In this document: positions 45,042 through 53,413 of the stretch, in pieces
Layout: each line of letters starts with the position of its first letter
Position numbering within the stretch: the first letter of the stretch is position 1
NCBI GenBank assembly: GCA_002746305.1
Contig: NVWV01000011.1
Span: 111,001 to 175,000 of the forward strand
DNA: 64,000 nucleotides
Direction of reading: 5' to 3'
Source: Bacteroidota bacterium
GTDB lineage: Bacteria > Bacteroidota > Bacteroidia > NS11-12g > UBA9320
Position numbers and translations under genes: made by a program
Notes under the pieces: generated by a model
What the model was told of the DNA's origin: nothing
Databases searched by the model: none
What the model saw: only the letters and a program-made list of their open reading frames with translations

Positions 45042-45686
45042 ATGAGTTCATTTTTAAACGCCCTTCAATCCAGTCTCTCGCTGATAACCAAGCGGAATAT
45101 TTTTATGACCTTCTTGCTCTTAGGACTTGTCGCATTAGAATACGGCTGCAATGATAACGAGTCGACTCAAGTGGGTTGCGACAGTAACACGCATCATGGC
45201 GTTGTTGGAATATCAAATCTAAATATGTATGATTATCAAAACTCAGTATATGACTATTTAACTTCTGGGGATTCCGTTTCTTATAATCACTTTGTAGTAA
45301 ACACAGTTCCGAAGATTGAATTTATTGGAGGAATAGAACAAAGTTCTAACTCTGGTGCGTATGCTATTATGGTTCCTATGTATCCGGTCTGTTGGCGATT
45401 GAATAGTATTCAGATTATAGGGTTAGGAAACGGTGCGACAGAAGATTTAACAGATAAGTTCTTAGTGCACATTAGGAATGGTGAAAACAATCCATTTGAA
45501 ATTACAAATGACCAAGCTTTTAGGAATCGATTTACTCAAGAATTTGTATCGACATATTCGAGGTTAGAATTTAAGTTAAAAGAGGTTCCCGCTATTCGGA
45601 CAGAGCAAGTACTCAAGTTTATTTTCACAAATCAAGATGGAAGTACATGGACACTTGATACCGATCCAATCGTAATAACTCCTTAA
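45042..45686 (+). CDS. Hypothetical lipoprotein (paralogue 2)
   Basis: This 214-residue product has a signal peptide with 16 extra residues before KRNIFMTFLLLGLVALEYGC, aligning with paralogue 1. Later shared features are an internal PxxP-containing stretch and the segment ITNDQAFRNRF. No domain is recognised. It lies in the middle of the mevalonate region between HMG-CoA reductase and the GYDIA kinase, but nothing ties it to isoprenoids other than position. Confidence 0.68.
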   Translation: MSSFLNALQSSLSLITKRNIFMTFLLLGLVALEYGCNDNESTQVGCDSNTHHGVVGISNLNMYDYQNSVYDYLTSGDSVSYNHFVVNTVPKIEFIGGIEQSSNSGAYAIMVPMYPVCWRLNSIQIIGLGNGATEDLTDKFLVHIRNGENNPFEITNDQAFRNRFTQEFVSTYSRLEFKLKEVPAIRTEQVLKFIFTNQDGSTWTLDTDPIVITP

Positions 45687-45797
45687 TTTTTCAGATAAAA
45701 TCGTCTATACTTTGTTATTAGGGTGAGGGTTTATGAATGGTTAATTATCAATGTTATAATTGTTAATGATGAATTACTAAGCTGGTTGAGACTAATT

Positions 45798-45828
45798 AAA
45801 GGACTCAGAGCGAAGCGTGGAGTCTTTT
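45798..45828 (+). terminator. Possible terminator after lipoprotein paralogue 2
   Basis: Nine-base stem (AAAGGACTC with GAGTCTTTT, one G-U pair) around a 13-base loop, ending in four T. It could equally be one arm of a dispersed repeat. Confidence 0.45.
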
Positions 45829-45851
45829 ATCAACTAACGATAGGAAGCGTC

Positions 45852-45874
45852 ATTCCAAAGCTAGCCTTTGGAAT
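45852..45874. repeat. REP-like palindrome
   Basis: Perfect 9-base arms ATTCCAAAG and CTTTGGAAT around CTAGC, followed by CTAAAAAAG. The frame CATTCC...GGAATCTA resembles widespread bacterial REP-type elements. Confidence 0.5.
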
Positions 45875-45954
45875 CTAAAAAAGCACAGAGTAACTACACT
45901 AGTCTCGTCTTAATTATCAATGATTAGCGGTAACAAATCGGAATAAGTGTCGTC

Positions 45955-46012
45955 CACACTTCGACTGCCGCTCAGTGTGACTAGAAGTAGAAGTTATCTC
46001 GAGCGATAGTCG
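45955..46012. repeat. Dispersed TCGA-type intergenic repeat
   Basis: CACACT...AGTGTG encloses TCGACTGCCGCTC, and a second part TCGAGCGATAGTCGA follows. This style of short imperfect palindrome is common between genes in Bacteroidota. Confidence 0.45.
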
Positions 46013-46075
46013 AATGATTGGACTTCGTATTTATGAATGTATCCATCTGGATAAAGTCTCTATCCATTCGTTTGC

Positions 46076-46083
46076 TAACTTCG
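46076..46083 (+). promoter_or_regulatory. Promoter -7 box of the GYDIA kinase gene (TAACTTCG)
   Basis: TTCG variant, ending 4 bases before the GTG start codon, so transcription could start at the codon itself. Confidence 0.5.
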
Positions 46084-46087
46084 CAGC

Positions 46088-47017
46088 GTGGAATCTTATT
46101 TCTCTCATGGTAAATTGCTCATCACAGGTGAGTATGTGGTCCTAGATGGAGCCTTATCTTTAGCAATACCTACTAAGTATGGTCAACGAATGGAGGTCGA
46201 ATTTAGAGAAAGTGAAGATGAGAATACACTTACTTGGTATAGCATTGATCATGATGGTGAAACATGGTATCGTGAAGAGTTTTTAATCAAAAAGTCTTCT
46301 GATGGACAACGCATTATTTGCACAAACTCAATGGAGGTTTGCAATGTAAATGAGGTAAGTGATAAGCTGATTCAGATTATCAATAAAGCAATGGTTCAAA
46401 ATCCTTGGTTTCTTACAGATGGGAGTTACACCGTTCGAACATACCTCGACTTTCCAAATGATTGGGGGCTAGGAAGCAGTAGTACACTTATTTGCAATAT
46501 CTCAAAGTGGGCAGAAGTGGATGCATTTGAGCTTTCAGAAGCCAGTTTTGGTGGCAGTGGATATGACATAGCTGTTGGTATGCTTGGTGGAGATATATTG
46601 TATCGTAGTCCTGAAATGTGGGAAGGTTATGTTTACAAACCTGCGTTTATGAAGAGTCTCTACTTTGTGCATCTCAATCAGAAACAGAATAGTAGAGAAG
46701 GAATTGCCAAATACAGAAGCGAGAAACTGGATAAAGAAGTTGTAGAAACAATATCTGCTATTACAGAACAATTGATAAAGTGTGATGATTTTGTTGAATT
46801 TCAAGAACTTATTACACGGCATGAAGAAGCTGTTTCATCTGTTATAAAAATGACCCCAGTAAAAGAGAAGTACTTTGCAGACTATCCATTTGCCATAAAG
46901 TCATTGGGAGCTTGGGGAGGAGATTTTGTACTTGCCTGTGGAGATACGAATACACCTGAGTATTTCAAAAACAAAGGCTATGACACTGTGTTATCATACT
47001 CTGATCTAATAAAGTAA
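46088..47017 (+). CDS. GYDIA family GHMP kinase (mevalonate pathway)
   Basis: GHMP-superfamily kinase of 309 residues. It has the N-terminal HGKLLITGEYVVLDGALSLAIP (about 7-28), the glycine-rich ATP motif WGLGSSSTLICNI (about 127-139) and the diagnostic FGGSGYDIAVGMLGGDILY (about 155-173) that names the GYDIA group. The C-terminal motif GAWGGDFVLAC is also present. It is encoded with mevalonate kinase and diphosphomevalonate decarboxylase, so it may act as the phosphomevalonate or mevalonate kinase; which one is not settled. The start is GTG. Confidence 0.9.
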   Translation: MESYFSHGKLLITGEYVVLDGALSLAIPTKYGQRMEVEFRESEDENTLTWYSIDHDGETWYREEFLIKKSSDGQRIICTNSMEVCNVNEVSDKLIQIINKAMVQNPWFLTDGSYTVRTYLDFPNDWGLGSSSTLICNISKWAEVDAFELSEASFGGSGYDIAVGMLGGDILYRSPEMWEGYVYKPAFMKSLYFVHLNQKQNSREGIAKYRSEKLDKEVVETISAITEQLIKCDDFVEFQELITRHEEAVSSVIKMTPVKEKYFADYPFAIKSLGAWGGDFVLACGDTNTPEYFKNKGYDTVLSYSDLIK

Positions 47018-47057
47018 TCAATCGATTTTAGATTCTTTGTATAATCTAATCACTGTT

Positions 47058-47065
47058 TACCTTTG
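47058..47065 (+). promoter_or_regulatory. Promoter -7 box of mvaD (TACCTTTG)
   Basis: Exact TAnnTTTG, 18 bases before the mvaD ATG. Confidence 0.6.
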
Positions 47066-47083
47066 TCCTTCGTAAAAAAGTAA

Positions 47084-48112
47084 ATGACAACGTATACTAC
47101 CGCTTGGAAAAGCCCAAGTAATATAGCACTTGTAAAATACTGGGGTAAGAGGCCCGATGGAATTCAGATTCCGAGTAACGCTTCCATTAGTTTTACACTG
47201 AACAATTGTGCGACAAATACCACGCTTACTTTTACAGAACAAGATAATTTAGAAATAGAAGTAAGTCTAGAAGGTAAGGATGAGCCCGAGTTTATTCCTA
47301 AAATAGAGCAGTTTCTAAAACGAGTGTCGCATATATTCCCATTTGTTATAAAAGGTAGATATAGTATAGATACGAGTAATAGTTTTCCGCACAGCAGTGG
47401 AATCGCTAGTAGTGCAAGTGGTATGAGTGCATTAGCATTGTGTATTTGCGATATAGCAAAAGAGAAGGGCTTGTTGTCTGAAGAAGTCTTCCTCCAAACA
47501 GCATCTGAATTAGCAAGACTAGGGAGTGGGAGTGCTAGCCGTTCTGTATATGGGCCGATGGGAGTATGGGGTGAGCATTCAGATTTTGAAGGTAGCAGTG
47601 ATAACTATGCTGTAGAGTATTCAGAGATTCATAAGGTATTCACGGACTACTGTGATACGATATTACTGGTTCATAAAGGACAGAAGACCGTAAGCAGTAC
47701 AGTTGGTCATGATTTAATAAATGGCCATCCTTTTGCGGAAGCCCGTTTTGTACAGGCAAAGGAGAATATGACTGAGCTAAGAAAGATATTACAATCAGGA
47801 AACTTAGATGCTTTTATTGCCCTTGTGGAAAGTGAGGCTCTCACTCTACATAGTCTTATGATGAGTAGTAATCCTTATTTCATTTTGATGAAATCAGAGA
47901 CACTCAAGGTGATAGAAGCCATTTGGGCAAAGCGAAAAAAAGATGGAGTGAAATGGTGTTTTACCCTAGATGCAGGTGCAAATGTGCATTTCTTATATCC
48001 TCAAGCAGATAAAGAAGCTGCAATTCAGTTCATCGAAAGAGAACTCAAACAATATTGTGAAAATGGAGCCTTTATCCATGATGAAGTTGGAATGGGAGCA
48101 GAAAGGATCTGA
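47084..48112 (+). CDS. mvaD: Diphosphomevalonate decarboxylase
   Basis: ATP-dependent enzyme that makes isopentenyl diphosphate from mevalonate diphosphate. The 342-residue protein shows the MVD signatures: SPSNIALVKYWGKRPDGIQIPSNASISFTL at the N-terminus (read in parts: NIALVKYWGKR and PSNASISFTL), the phosphate-binding NSFPHSSGIASSASGMSALA (about 99-118), SASRSVYGP with conserved Ser and Arg, and DAGANVHFLYP (about 303-313). Length is normal. It is preceded by an exact TACCTTTG promoter box. Confidence 0.95.
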   Translation: MTTYTTAWKSPSNIALVKYWGKRPDGIQIPSNASISFTLNNCATNTTLTFTEQDNLEIEVSLEGKDEPEFIPKIEQFLKRVSHIFPFVIKGRYSIDTSNSFPHSSGIASSASGMSALALCICDIAKEKGLLSEEVFLQTASELARLGSGSASRSVYGPMGVWGEHSDFEGSSDNYAVEYSEIHKVFTDYCDTILLVHKGQKTVSSTVGHDLINGHPFAEARFVQAKENMTELRKILQSGNLDAFIALVESEALTLHSLMMSSNPYFILMKSETLKVIEAIWAKRKKDGVKWCFTLDAGANVHFLYPQADKEAAIQFIERELKQYCENGAFIHDEVGMGAERI

Positions 48113-48197
48113 CGAAAATGTCGAGGAGATTCAATAGTATATTTTCTCGTTATTGACGAGATAATATTGGAATTAGTGATTAGTGATTTTTTTTGCA

Positions 48198-48212
48198 CTC
48201 AATACTCAAATA
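48198..48212. repeat. 15-base word shared with the four-helix-bundle flank
   Basis: CTCAATACTCAAATA here and CTCAATACTTAAATA at 42485-42499 differ at one base. It is probably a piece of the same repeated element. A weak 6-base stem loop lies upstream at 48145-48161. Confidence 0.45.
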
Positions 48213-48293
48213 ACTTTCCTCCAATCTATTCACTCATTGAACTAATTAACAAGTCAATTAACTTCACATCAAACAACTTTACTTACATTTGCA

Positions 48294-48301
48294 GTAGATA
48301 G
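48294..48301 (+). promoter_or_regulatory. Promoter -7 box of the mevalonate kinase gene (TACATTTG)
   Basis: Exact TAnnTTTG, 51 bases before the ATG. This is one of the few genes here with a normal-length leader. Confidence 0.55.
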
Positions 48302-48352
48302 GCAGAAGTGCAGCATCCTTTGGATGATAAGCTTCACATTATTAAGTAAGCA

Positions 48353-49282
48353 ATGATTAAAGAATCACTCTTTTACAGTAAGATACTTCTCTTCGGAGAG
48401 TATGGTATAATACAAGATGCCATGGGGCTTTCTATTCCTTATAATTCTTACAAGGGTAAATTTCATTTTGCAAAGGATAAGTATTCTGATTCTAACGAGC
48501 ACTTGCGAATATTCTTCACGTATTTATCTTATTTAGACGTATCATGTGAAGCAGTTGCAAATCTTGATTTAGAGGCATTCAAAAAGGATATTCAAGCAGG
48601 GATTGCTTTTGATTCTTCCATTCCTCAGGGTTTTGGAGTAGGAAGCAGTGGTGCTCTAGTTGCAGCAGTGTATGACAAGTATGCTACCAACAAGATTGAT
48701 CCGGAAAATATTAATACGGGTGAGTTGTCTAAGTTGAAAGAAATTTTTGGACAAATGGAATCACATTTCCATGGTAAGAGTTCAGGTTTAGATCCATTGA
48801 TATGCTATCTTAATCTACCTGTTATTATAAAGTCAAAAGAGGAGCTAGATACCGTAGGTTTACCACAAGAATCTGCAGAAAGCAAAGGAGCTATATTCTT
48901 ATTAAATACCTTAGAACCAGGAGAGACTCAACCCATGGTTCAGATTTTTATGGAAAAAATGAAAGAACAAGGTTTCCGTAAAATGATGAAAACAGAGTTG
49001 AAGAAGTACAATGATGAATGCATCAAGACTTTCTTGAAAGGTGACTTTGCTCCATTATTTACTAATCTTAAAAGCCTTTCTGCCTTATTGCTTCAAAATT
49101 TTAGTCCAATGATTCCGGATGCATTTCAAGATGTATGGAAAAAAGGTATAGATACGGGAGACTACTACCTCAAGCTTTGTGGAAGTGGAGGAGGAGGTTA
49201 TATTCTTGGTTTTACCAGAGATTATGAAAAAGCCCAGAAACAATTGGGTGATTACCAATTGGAATTGGTACAACGCATCTAA
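48353..49282 (+). CDS. mvk: Mevalonate kinase-like GHMP kinase
   Basis: GHMP kinase of 309 residues that phosphorylates mevalonate. The motifs are SKILLFGEYGIIQDAMGLSIP (about 8-28, motif 1), SSIPQGFGVGSSGALVAAVYD (about 88-108, ATP site), HGKSSGLDPLICYL (about 140-153, motif with the catalytic Asp) and CGSGGGGYILGF (about 282-293, motif 3). The set is complete. The UbiA gene begins 13 bases after its stop, and their open frames overlap. The exact split of work with the GYDIA kinase is inferred. Confidence 0.9.
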   Translation: MIKESLFYSKILLFGEYGIIQDAMGLSIPYNSYKGKFHFAKDKYSDSNEHLRIFFTYLSYLDVSCEAVANLDLEAFKKDIQAGIAFDSSIPQGFGVGSSGALVAAVYDKYATNKIDPENINTGELSKLKEIFGQMESHFHGKSSGLDPLICYLNLPVIIKSKEELDTVGLPQESAESKGAIFLLNTLEPGETQPMVQIFMEKMKEQGFRKMMKTELKKYNDECIKTFLKGDFAPLFTNLKSLSALLLQNFSPMIPDAFQDVWKKGIDTGDYYLKLCGSGGGGYILGFTRDYEKAQKQLGDYQLELVQRI

Positions 49283-49295
49283 TTTTGGTTTTGAG

Positions 49296-50165
49296 ATGAA
49301 CGCGAATGCTACACAAAAACGCGATTCAGGTTATCTCAAACTTATAGCTTTACTCTCATCTGTACGTTGGAAAAATGTACTCTTCACAGCAATAGTTCAA
49401 TACATCGCATTCCTATTTGCATTCAATACTAAAGAAAATATTTTTCACTCACTTGGAGAGGTCAAGGTACACCTGATTATTATCTCTACAGCATTAATTC
49501 TAGCAGGAGGTTATATCATTAATAATTTTTATGATGTAGAAAAAGACTTAATAAACCGACCTCATCGCACACGGTTTCAAAATATAGTCAGTAGAGGATT
49601 CAAACTCAAATTCTATTTAGTACTAAATCTCATTGGACTTGCAATAGCTTTATATGCATCATTTCACATCTTTTTATTCTTTTGCTTTTATGCCTTTGCA
49701 CTTTGGTTTTACTCACATAAATTGAGTAGACTAGTACTCATCAGAGAGTTATCTGCTAGTTTTTTAACTGTACTAGCCTTATTTAGTCTAGTGTTTTATT
49801 TTAGAAATTTGAACCTTTTATTTTTCTTATATGGGATGAATTTGTTCTTTATTCTTTTTGCAAGAGAAATATACAAAGACATCATTTGGATGAAAGGGGA
49901 TGTAGTAACAGGCTACAATAGCATTGCGACTAAAATCGGGGTAGAAACCAGTAAAAGGATCTTTCAGGTAATACTGATAGTAAGCTATATAGTGGATGGA
50001 GTATTCTTATGGGCAAATACCAAACCTGAGTTTTTCTATATTTTAGGAAGCATTGCCATTCTAAAAACCATAATGATTGTACTGATAGACAGCAATCAAA
50101 AGCCGATTCATAGAATCTTACAATTGATTATACTGCTTTTTACACTGGGTATTCTGTGGCTTTAG
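49296..50165 (+). CDS. UbiA family prenyltransferase (geranylgeranylglycerol-phosphate type)
   Basis: This intramembrane aromatic/lipid prenyltransferase has 289 residues and about nine membrane helices. The first aspartate motif is NNFYDVEKDLINRPHR (N-x3-D-x3-D, about 82-97) and the second is EIYKDIIWMKGDVVTG (D-x5-GD-like, about 188-203). It belongs with UbiA members annotated as geranylgeranylglycerol-phosphate geranylgeranyltransferases in Bacteroidota. Linkage to mvk suggests it uses isoprenoids made by this pathway. I chose the ATG at 49296; the open frame upstream lies inside mvk. Confidence 0.88.
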   Translation: MNANATQKRDSGYLKLIALLSSVRWKNVLFTAIVQYIAFLFAFNTKENIFHSLGEVKVHLIIISTALILAGGYIINNFYDVEKDLINRPHRTRFQNIVSRGFKLKFYLVLNLIGLAIALYASFHIFLFFCFYAFALWFYSHKLSRLVLIRELSASFLTVLALFSLVFYFRNLNLLFFLYGMNLFFILFAREIYKDIIWMKGDVVTGYNSIATKIGVETSKRIFQVILIVSYIVDGVFLWANTKPEFFYILGSIAILKTIMIVLIDSNQKPIHRILQLIILLFTLGILWL

Positions 50166-52460
50166 TTAGTAGAAAAGGACTCTTTTACGACCAATTCCAT
50201 CAACGGTTTTAATTTCTAATATGTAAATGCCACTCAGTTCAGGTTTATTGATTGTCTGATTTTGAATACTGGTATCTTCATACATGAGTCTCCCGCTTAA
50301 GTCAATTATTCTTACTCCAAGAATATGTTGTTCGGATACAATTTGTATTTTTCCATTTGAGGGATTTGGAATAACTTGAAAGCTAATATCTAATCTAGGA
50401 ACTGAAAGTGATTGCCATGTAATAGTATTAGATCTCAACTCGCATTCATCATCAGAGTACAGCCACGTATAAACTTGATCTCCATTTTTTAGTCGAGAGG
50501 TTGATATAGTATCCTTGTCTCCTGTTACAGCATTTCCATTTATCATCCAAATGAGAGAACCTGTCCCTAGAGTATTGTACTGAATAGCATCTATAGAGGT
50601 GTCAGTAGAATTGTGGGCTATACGAATAGAATCTCCAATGTGTTGCACTATGACAGAGTTTTGTGCTAAATCAAAACAGCCCGTTCTTTTATCAGTAAAT
50701 ACTAGAGTGTATGCAAAAGTTCCAAGAGAATCAGCAATCCATTTGTTATTTGCTCTAGGTAAATTTTCTAGTGAATATACAAAGTCAAGCGTATCGCTAT
50801 CAGGTATGTAAAAGGCAATACTATCACCTTTGCAATAGATGTCTTGTTCCAAGATAATGGCTTGAAAAGGTAGGTTGTTTACATTTAAAAATACGCTGTC
50901 ATTACCAAAACAAGTTCCGCTACTGTCGTTATATGTAACATTTATTTGAGTACTTGTAGTGCCAGAAAAAATGGGATTTGCATCGGTGAAGCTGGATAAG
51001 TCAGTACTTCCACTCCAAATAAACTCATAAGGTATATTGGGTTCCCCAATTGCAACGGAATTACCTTTGCAAAGGTTAAGTGTATCTTGAAGTCCAAGTT
51101 GTAAAGCATCTTTTATGACAATTACTAATGGCGATACTTCTGTACATCCAGTAATAGTATCCTGCACTTGAAATAGGAAGTTGTAGGTAGAATCTACTGA
51201 ACTAGTAAAAAGAAACTTGGATGAGTCCAGATAATAGATTCCAACTGGAGGGAAAAATGAATATGATTTATTAGGTTCTTTAAAATGTACCAGGTTTAAT
51301 TCGGCATCCTTACATCCGTATAGGGTATCACCTCCATAGAACGAGGCTATAGGCTTGGGTTGTATAACTATATCTTTTGTAAAGTAACTAAAAACTACAG
51401 GAGAAGTAGATGTTAAACGGTACTTGTAACCTGTACTTGCATAAATTCCTGAAGGCACAGAAGCTTTAAAATTATTTGGAGGGGTAGTTGTTTGAATACT
51501 TCCTATTTCGGTTGAATTACTGAAATTACCATTGCTATCACTCATTTCAATGGTGAACCGATTCCCACTATTGTAAGTTCCAATACCTTGATAAGTAGGA
51601 GTCAAACTCACATTAAAACTGTCGGCTATGCAAGTAGAAACATCTGAAAGTGGTGAGAATAAATGAAAGAGTTTAAACTCTACCTTTTGACAATTGGTGC
51701 AGCACAAACCAAGGATGCCATTATTTAAATCAGCATAAAGTCCACTTGGGTTATTGTATGTGGCAACTACAAATGGATTTGTCCAGGTATTGGAATATCT
51801 ATATAGCTTGCTATCTCCCCAATTAGTAATGTAATAGTTGCCCTCATTATCTTGTGCTACATCATTCATGTTATCATGAGCAGATGCTAAAACAGTAGTT
51901 TTTGAACCCGTTGTTATATTTACCTCATAAATATTTCCGTCGATGGTGTCTGAGACCACGATTAATTTTCCACTACTATTGAGAATCATACCTGCAGGTT
52001 TTGTAATATTACTGGTAAGTGTATTAAAAGTAATGGGATAAAATGGAGCGGAACCGATGGTACCTTTTATAATTTTATTTCCTGTTCTATCGCTTATAAA
52101 AAATTCATTGGTATTGTTCGGGTTAAACATTCCATCGTGAGCTTCGAGTGCACCCGTAATTGGAACGGATAACAGAGGCGAGAATGTAGTACTATCGTAT
52201 ATTTTTATAATGTTGCTATCCAAAATAATGATTACACTATTTCCGGCTACAGCCCCGAAGAATATGTCGTTTGGAGAGTCTAGGCCTGTTACAATCGTTG
52301 ATTGAGTTCCTGCATTTGTTAATTTACTGATAGTTCCATTGCCTTTATTAGTGATATAATAATTACTACCATCATAAGCCATACGATATGGGTCATTGTA
52401 TTGACCATAGGAACCAATAAAGATTAAACAAAATAGAAAGGTAAATAATAAGTACTTCAT
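50166..52460 (-). CDS. Secreted T9SS cargo with NHL/SMP-30-like beta-propeller
   Basis: This 764-residue exported protein has a signal peptide (MKYLLFTFLFCLIFIGSYGQ). Residues about 22-255 hold NHL/SMP-30-like blades of a beta-propeller (YRMAYDGSNYYITNKGNGTIS, LYADLNNGILG). Several Ig-like or PKD-like beta segments follow (for example SFNVSLTPTYQ, DTINLCKGN). The type A T9SS sorting domain forms the last 75 residues (VIPNPSNGKIQIV ... LSGIYILEI). The box TATCTTCG lies 19 bases before the ATG. Surface adhesion or sensing is possible, but the function is unknown. Confidence 0.88.
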   Translation of the reverse strand: MKYLLFTFLFCLIFIGSYGQYNDPYRMAYDGSNYYITNKGNGTISKLTNAGTQSTIVTGLDSPNDIFFGAVAGNSVIIILDSNIIKIYDSTTFSPLLSVPITGALEAHDGMFNPNNTNEFFISDRTGNKIIKGTIGSAPFYPITFNTLTSNITKPAGMILNSSGKLIVVSDTIDGNIYEVNITTGSKTTVLASAHDNMNDVAQDNEGNYYITNWGDSKLYRYSNTWTNPFVVATYNNPSGLYADLNNGILGLCCTNCQKVEFKLFHLFSPLSDVSTCIADSFNVSLTPTYQGIGTYNSGNRFTIEMSDSNGNFSNSTEIGSIQTTTPPNNFKASVPSGIYASTGYKYRLTSTSPVVFSYFTKDIVIQPKPIASFYGGDTLYGCKDAELNLVHFKEPNKSYSFFPPVGIYYLDSSKFLFTSSVDSTYNFLFQVQDTITGCTEVSPLVIVIKDALQLGLQDTLNLCKGNSVAIGEPNIPYEFIWSGSTDLSSFTDANPIFSGTTSTQINVTYNDSSGTCFGNDSVFLNVNNLPFQAIILEQDIYCKGDSIAFYIPDSDTLDFVYSLENLPRANNKWIADSLGTFAYTLVFTDKRTGCFDLAQNSVIVQHIGDSIRIAHNSTDTSIDAIQYNTLGTGSLIWMINGNAVTGDKDTISTSRLKNGDQVYTWLYSDDECELRSNTITWQSLSVPRLDISFQVIPNPSNGKIQIVSEQHILGVRIIDLSGRLMYEDTSIQNQTINKPELSGIYILEIKTVDGIGRKRVLFY

Positions 52461-52479
52461 AACGTTTAGGTAAGAGTCA

Positions 52480-52487
52480 CGAAGATA
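52480..52487 (-). promoter_or_regulatory. Promoter -7 box of the NHL-type T9SS cargo gene (TATCTTCG)
   Basis: TTCG variant on the minus strand, 19 bases before the ATG. Confidence 0.45.
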
Positions 52488-52511
52488 GGGATTTGGTGCT
52501 TGATTAATGAG

Positions 52512-53408
52512 TCATATTTGATCCATTAGTATTGCAATTCCTTCTTCAAAACTTCGAGGGGCATATCCTAGAATAGTATTACTCTTAGTTAAATCAAAAC
52601 CTGTAATAGGTGGTCTTTTTGCGGCTTGATTAAGTGTAGCACTGCTTATCGTATTAATAATGGATTTGTCCAAATCAAAATAATCTGCAACACGTTCGAC
52701 TATTTCTACAATACTCATTTGGTCTTTGCCACTTATATTGAAAATGCCATCCGCTTCTTTTTGCTCGATTAACCGACATCCTAAAGCAAGGTCCTCTGCT
52801 AGTGTTGGGCTTCTAAATTGATCATCAACCACTTTAATTGGTTGTCCCTTTTCCAAAGATCCTTTAGCCCATAAGACTATATTGCTTCTACTCATGTCGT
52901 GTACAATACCATATACAAGAACCGTACGAGCAATACTCCATTTATGACATGTTTTACGGATAATAGTCTCGGCTTTTAATTTACTCTCCCCATAATAGCT
53001 TAGTGGGTTTGGGGTGTCCTCTTCTTTATAAGGTCCTGCAGTTCCATCAAAAATAAAATCAGTACTCAAGTGAATTAAATGAGCATGTACCCTGTTGGAA
53101 GCTTGAACCAAATAGCCTACTGCATTCACATTTAGACGGTCACATCCTTCCTTATCACTTTCACAACTGTCAACATTGGTCATAGCAGCCGTATTTATTA
53201 TACAGTCGGGTGAATATTTAGAAACTATTTGATTGACTTCCTCTTCGTTTGTAATATCTAAAGATACGTATGTATATCCTTCTTTTCGAGGATATCTGTT
53301 TTTACCTCTTGATGTTACAATTAGTTCAATATTATCTAGGGTTAGATATAGGTCAAGAAGCTTTTGTCCAAGTAGTCCATTGCTTCCAGTTATGAGTAGT
53401 TTTTTCAT
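52512..53408 (-). CDS. RmlD-like NAD(P)-dependent sugar nucleotide oxidoreductase
   Basis: Extended-SDR protein of 298 residues. It has the nucleotide motif LITGSNGLLGQKLL (about 4-17), the catalytic Tyr-Lys pair in YYGESKLKAE (about 133-142) and STDFIFDGTAGPY (about 113-125), which is characteristic of dTDP-4-dehydrorhamnose reductase (RmlD) relatives. No other rhamnose genes are present, so the exact substrate is open. It follows the GSCFA gene by 5 bases. Confidence 0.87.
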   Translation of the reverse strand: MKKLLITGSNGLLGQKLLDLYLTLDNIELIVTSRGKNRYPRKEGYTYVSLDITNEEEVNQIVSKYSPDCIINTAAMTNVDSCESDKEGCDRLNVNAVGYLVQASNRVHAHLIHLSTDFIFDGTAGPYKEEDTPNPLSYYGESKLKAETIIRKTCHKWSIARTVLVYGIVHDMSRSNIVLWAKGSLEKGQPIKVVDDQFRSPTLAEDLALGCRLIEQKEADGIFNISGKDQMSIVEIVERVADYFDLDKSIINTISSATLNQAAKRPPITGFDLTKSNTILGYAPRSFEEGIAILMDQI

Positions 53409-53413
53409 TGATT

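Larger units (their letters stand above)
45687..46087. other. 401-base gap with REP-like palindromes and the GYDIA kinase promoter
   Basis: No coding frame. It holds a hairpin at 45798-45828, a palindrome at 45852-45874, and an imperfect repeat pair rich in TCGA words at 45955-46012. Next to the GTG start of the GYDIA kinase is the TAACTTCG box (46076-46083). Confidence 0.7.

Noticed and set aside
48145..48161. Stem loop TCTCGT-TATTG-ACGAGA after mvaD as a terminator
   Set aside because: The stem is six bases and no T-run follows, so it is too weak to call.
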